This document shows positions 60,231 to 64,000 of a stretch of DNA of 64,000 nt, in pieces. Origin of the DNA: Taudactylus pleione. Taxonomy: Eukaryota; Chordata; Amphibia; Anura; Myobatrachidae. Every line of letters starts with the position of its first letter. Position 1 is the stretch's first letter. The notes under the pieces were generated by a model, which was not told where the DNA came from, searched no databases, and saw nothing but the letters and a program-made list of their open reading frames with translations. Location of the stretch: positions 1 through 64,000 of the forward strand of contig JAUIMM010002012.1 in assembly GCA_031769625.1 (NCBI GenBank), in the 5' to 3' direction. A program made the position numbers and the translations under genes.

Positions 60231-62476
60231 TATGTACCACTGTACAGCTCTACACCACATTCTATATTATGTACCACTATACACCATATTCTAAACTATG
60301 TACCACTTAACACCATATTCTATACTATGTACATCTATACACCATATTCTATACTATGTACCTCTATACACCATATTCTATACTATATACCACTGTACAC
60401 CATATTCTATACTATGTACCACTATAAACCATATTCTATACTAAAAACAACTATATAGCTCACCCCATATTCTATATTATATATCACTATACACCATATT
60501 CTGTACTATGTACCACTATTCACCTTTACACCATATTCTATACTATGTACCACTATACAGCTGTATAGCACATTCTATACTATGTACCACTATACAACTC
60601 TAAACCATATTCTATACTATATACTACTATGCACCACATTCTATACTATGCACTATACACCATATTCTATAAAATGTAACACTGTACACCACATTCTATA
60701 CTATGTACCATTATACAGCTCTACATCACATTATATACTATGTACCACTATACAGCTCTACACCACTTTCTATACTATGTACCACTGTACACCATATTCT
60801 ATACTATGTACCTCTATACACCACATTCTAGACTATATACCACTATACACCATATTCTATACTATGTACCACTATACAGCTCTACACCACATTCTTAACT
60901 ATGTACCACTATACACTATATTCTATGTACCACTATGCACCACATTCTATAATATGTTCCTCTATACACCATATTCTATACTATGTACCACAATATAGCT
61001 CTACACCAAATTCTATACTATGTACCACTATACACCACATTCTATACTATGTACCACTATACACCATATTCTATACTATGTACCTCTATACACCATATTC
61101 TATACTATGTACCACTATACACCATATTCTATACTATGTATCACAATACACCATATTCTATACTATGTACCACTATACACCATATTCTATACTATGTACC
61201 ACTATACACACCATATTCTATACTATGTACCTCTATACACCATTTTCTATACTACGTACCACTATACACCATATTCTATGCTGTGTAGCACAATACAGTT
61301 CTACACCATATTCTATACTATGTACCACTATACAGCACTTCGCCATATTCTATACTATGTACCACTATACACCATATTCTATACTATGTAGCACTATACA
61401 CCATATTCTATACTATGTTCGTCTATACACCATATTCTATACTAAGTACCACTATACACCATATTCTATACTATGTACCACAATACACCATATTCTATAC
61501 TATGTACCACTATACACCATATTCTATAAAATGTACCAATATACACCATATTCTATACTATGCACCACAATACACCATATTCTATACTATGTACCTCTAT
61601 ACACCATATTCTATACTATGTACCACTATACACCATATTCTATAAAATGTAACACTATACACCACATTGTATACTATGTACCACTATACAGCTCTACACC
61701 AAATTCTATACTATGTACCACTATACAGCTCTACACCATTTTCTATACTATGCACCACAATACACCATATTCTATACTATATACCACTATACACCATATT
61801 CTATACTATGCACCACTATACACCATATTCTATAAAATCTACCACTATACACCATATTCTATACTATGCACCACAATACACCATATTCTATACTATGTAC
61901 CTCTATACACCATATTCTATACTATGTAACACTATACACCATATTCTATAAAATGTAACACTATACACCACATTCTATACTATGTACCATTATACAGCTC
62001 TACACCAAATTCTATACTATGTACCACTATACAGCTCTACACCATATTCTATACTATGAACTACTATACAGCTCTACACCATATTCTATACTATATACTA
62101 CTATACACCATATTCTATACTATGTACCACTATACACCATATTCTATAAAATGTAACACTATACACCACATTCTATACTATGTACCACTATACAGCTCTA
62201 CACCAAATTCTATACTTTGTACCACTATACAGCTCTTCACCACATTCTATACTATGTACCACTACACAACATTCTATACTATGTACCACTATGTTCCACT
62301 ATACACCACATTCTATAATATGTACTACTATACACCATATTCTATACTATGTACCTCTATACACCATATTCTATACTATGTAACACTATTCACCATATTC
62401 TATACTTTGTACCACTATACAGCTCTACACCGCATTCTGTACTATGTACCACTATACACCATAGTCTATACTATGT

Positions 62477-62706
62477 AGCACTATAAACCATATTCTATAC
62501 TACGTACCACTATACATCTCTACACCATATTCTATGCTATGTATCACTATACACAATACTCTATACTATGCAACACTGTACAGCTATACACCATATTCTA
62601 TACTATATACCACTATACACCCTATTGTATACTATGTACCACTATACAGCTCTACACCATATTCTATTCTATGTACCACTTTACAGCTCTACACCATATT
62701 CTATAC
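62477..62706 (+). repeat. 2,476-bp-offset duplication, copy 2
   Basis: Second copy of 60001-60230, with the same ordered landmarks and a few substitutions (for example ATGCAACAC here against ATGCACCAC there). Confidence 0.75.
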
Positions 62707-64000
62707 CATATACCACTATACACCATATTCTAGACTGTGTACCACTTAACACCATATTCTATACTATGTACATCTATACACCATATTCTATACTATGTAC
62801 CTCTATACACCATATTCTATACTATATACCACTATACACCATATTCTATACTATGTACCACTATAAACCATATTCTATACTATAAACAACTTTATAGCTC
62901 ACCCCATATTCTATACTATGTACTACTATACACCATTTTCTATACTATGAACCACTATACAGCTCTACACCATATTCTATACTATATACCACTATACACC
63001 ATATTCTTTACTATGTACCACTATTCACCTCTACACAATATTCTATTCTATGTACCACTATGCAGCTGTAAACCACATTCTATACTATGTACCACTATAC
63101 AGCTCTACACCATATTCTATACTATATACTACTATACACCAGATTCTATACTATGTACCACTATACACCATATTCTATAAAATGTAACACTATACACCAC
63201 ATTCTATACTTTCTACTATTATACAGCTCTACACCACATTATACTATGTACCACTATATACCACATTCTATACTATGTACCACTATACAGCTCTACACCA
63301 TATTCTATACTATGTACCACTTTACAGCTCTACACCACATTCTAGACTATGAACCACTATACACCATATTCTATACTATGTACCTCTATACACCATATTC
63401 TATACTATGTACCACTATACACCACATTCTATACTATGAACCATTATACAGCTCTAAATCACATTCTATACTATGTACCACTATACACCACATTATATAC
63501 TATGTACCATTATACAGCTCTACACCACATTCTTTACTATGTACCATTATACACCATATTCTATACTATGTACCACTATACAGCTCTACACCACATTCTA
63601 TACTATATACCACTATACACCATATTCTATGTACCACTATACACCACATTCTAGACTATGTACCACTATACACCATATTCTCTACTATGTACCTCTATAC
63701 ACCTTAATTTATACTATGTACCACTATACACCACATTATATACTATGTAGCACTATACACCATATTCTATACTATGTACTACTATACACCATTTTCTATA
63801 CTATGAACCACTATACAGCTCTACACCATATTCTATACTATATACTACTATACACCACATTCTATACTATGTACTACTATACACCATATTCTATAAAATG
63901 TAACACTATACACCACATTCTATACTATGTACCATTATACAGCTCAACACCATATTCTATACTATGTACCACTATACACCATATTCTATACTATCTACCA

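Larger units (their letters stand above)
48697..64000 (+). repeat. 29/37-bp satellite array, right part
   Basis: The same array resumes right after the inserted element and its target duplication, in the same orientation and phase, and runs off the right edge of the window. Unit lengths are again mainly 29 and 37 bp. The part from about 51.6 to 60 kb is more heterogeneous than the left part, with more single-unit oddities. Examples are 24-bp units where TTCTATACTATGTACC is shortened to TTCTATGTACC (near 52015, 52620 and 52845) and TATGTACCACTATGTACC stutters (52017-52035). No gene, RNA gene or unique sequence is visible in it. Confidence 0.97.

Noticed and set aside
1..64000. CRISPR array (regular units of about 30 bp)
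   Set aside because: There are no unique spacers: units abut directly, length varies between 29 and 37, there is no leader or cas gene, and the array is far too long.
1..64000. Bacterial or organelle origin (iterons, AT-rich control region)
   Set aside because: No gene in 64 kb, thousands of units, and a hAT-type transposon insertion all point to nuclear eukaryotic satellite DNA.
1..64000. Centromere or telomere identity
   Set aside because: No telomere-type hexamer run is present, and the 29-bp unit alone cannot show centromere function. CENP-A binding data or cytology would be needed.
1..64000. TATA-box promoters and other TATA-like motifs
   Set aside because: TATA-containing strings occur in every unit, so they carry no information about promoter activity.
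1..64000. G-quadruplex potential on the C-poor (minus) strand
   Set aside because: The minus strand has only isolated GG pairs in the consensus (GG in TATGGTG and GTGGTA), not runs of three or more, so stable quadruplexes are not expected.

Overview
The window is almost entirely one satellite/minisatellite array. Apart from a single 277-bp island at 48412-48688, all 64 kb is built from head-to-tail copies of one AT-rich unit in one orientation. The unit has two main lengths: 29 bp (CCACTATACACC joined to ATATTCTATACTATGTA, e.g. 703-731) and 37 bp, which is the same unit with an extra octamer (usually AGCTCTAC) after CCACTATAC (e.g. 138-174). Minor 24- and 27-bp forms and a 10-bp stutter also occur. 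At 29-37 bp per unit the window holds between about 1,720 and 2,200 copies. I see no protein-coding gene, RNA gene, CRISPR array or operon.

The many long plus-strand open frames are an artefact. The consensus has no stop codon in any plus frame, and 29 is not a multiple of 3, so the frame rotates and every frame reads the same 29-residue Tyr/Thr/Ile/His-rich cycle. The reverse complement has TAG in all three frames, which is why the opposite strand is almost empty of open frames.

The array shows higher-order structure. Variant units recur in the same order, revealing nested segmental tandem duplications: 661-4013 with 5194-8575 (4,533 then 4,562 bp apart); 7191-9237 with 9238-11275 (2,047); 11232-13009 with 13010-14465 (1,778); about 18.9-20.8 kb (970/933); 22913-26537 with 26538-30300 (3,625, drifting to 3,752); 31560-34299 with 34300-36018 (2,740); 38377-42085 with 42086-45794 (3,709, apparently identical); 44500-46960 with 48885-51330 (4,385); 52131-52415 with 52976-53260 (845); and 60.0-60.23 with 62.48-62.7 kb (2,476). 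A distant pair links about 5.35-7.74 kb with 36.02-38.44 kb (about 30.7 kb apart) and carries an internal patch swap.

The island at 48412-48688 has the hallmarks of a short non-autonomous hAT-type DNA transposon: imperfect terminal inverted repeats starting CAG, and an 8-bp target duplication (TTCTATAC / TTCTATAT) that splits one satellite unit exactly in phase. It has no transposase.

The organism is a eukaryote. A large minisatellite with a hAT-type MITE suits a repeat-rich animal genome, perhaps a vertebrate, but nothing here identifies the species. Duplication boundaries were read by eye from landmark variants and are good to roughly one unit (about 30 bp) unless stated.
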